A stretch of DNA of 6,159 nt. Source: Thermotoga sp. GTDB taxonomy: Bacteria > Thermotogota > Thermotogae > B3-G13. The notes under the pieces are model-generated. The model did no database searches, had not been told where the DNA came from, and saw only the letters and a program-made list of their open reading frames with translations. Position numbers and translations under genes: made by a program. The stretch lies in assembly GCA_003641555.1 (NCBI GenBank), contig QNAT01000082.1:1-6159 (forward strand), in the 5' to 3' direction. Shown piece by piece: positions 6,137-6,159 of the stretch (position 1 is the first letter of the stretch; every line of letters begins with the position of its first letter).

Positions 6137-6159
6137 GTTGCTACGATGTATGTGATAGA

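Larger units (their letters stand above)
5842..6159. other. 318-base region without a convincing gene, downstream of the operon
   Basis: The region contains a perfect inverted repeat (5871-5911) and a promoter at the right edge (6107-6136). Between them the + strand turns pyrimidine-rich, unlike the purine-rich + strand of all genes to the left. A reading frame on the minus strand is open from the window edge to a TGA at 5962-5960, but it has no credible start or ribosome site. A 66-codon + strand frame (5889-6089) starts with TTG in the loop of the inverted repeat and looks spurious. Confidence 0.6.

Overview
The window holds most of one compact operon, with all genes on the + strand. It encodes an anaerobic energy-conserving route from 2-oxoacids to free carboxylic acids. 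The organism is most likely a fermentative anaerobic bacterium living on peptides or amino acids. From memory (not checked), Thermotoga maritima has a similar order of butyrate kinase, phosphate butyryltransferase, second kinase, P-loop protein, ferredoxin and oxidoreductase subunits, so a Thermotogota-like or other thermophilic anaerobe is plausible. The mix of AGA/AGG and CGT arginine codons, frequent ATA isoleucine codons and purine-rich coding strand fit that idea but do not identify a species.

Layout. 1-484: 3' part of a butyrate/branched-chain fatty-acid kinase, cut by the left edge. 495-1403: phosphate butyryltransferase. 1412-2485: a second, complete kinase paralogue. 2472-3167: a P-loop NTPase of unknown role. 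3168-3220: the only clear gap inside the operon. 3221-5841: a four-subunit 2-oxoacid:ferredoxin oxidoreductase in the order delta (ferredoxin), alpha, beta (TPP-binding), gamma. 5842-6159: 318 bases with no convincing gene. They hold a perfect 15-bp inverted repeat 29 bases after the last stop and a near-consensus sigma-70-type promoter at the right edge that points into the next, unseen gene.

How the genes work together (inference from families). The oxidoreductase would oxidatively decarboxylate a 2-oxoacid, probably a branched-chain one from valine, leucine or isoleucine. This yields acyl-CoA, CO2 and reduced ferredoxin. Phosphotransacylase then swaps CoA for phosphate, and an acyl kinase passes the phosphate to ADP, giving ATP and the free acid. 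Two kinase paralogues flank one phosphotransacylase, which suggests two chain-length or branching specificities. The P-loop protein between the two halves is the least understood member and the best candidate for new biology. Adjacent genes overlap or nearly touch at most junctions, so translational coupling is likely.

I saw no tRNA, rRNA, CRISPR array, insertion sequence or phage gene. This is mainly a coherent metabolic operon rather than an accessory island.
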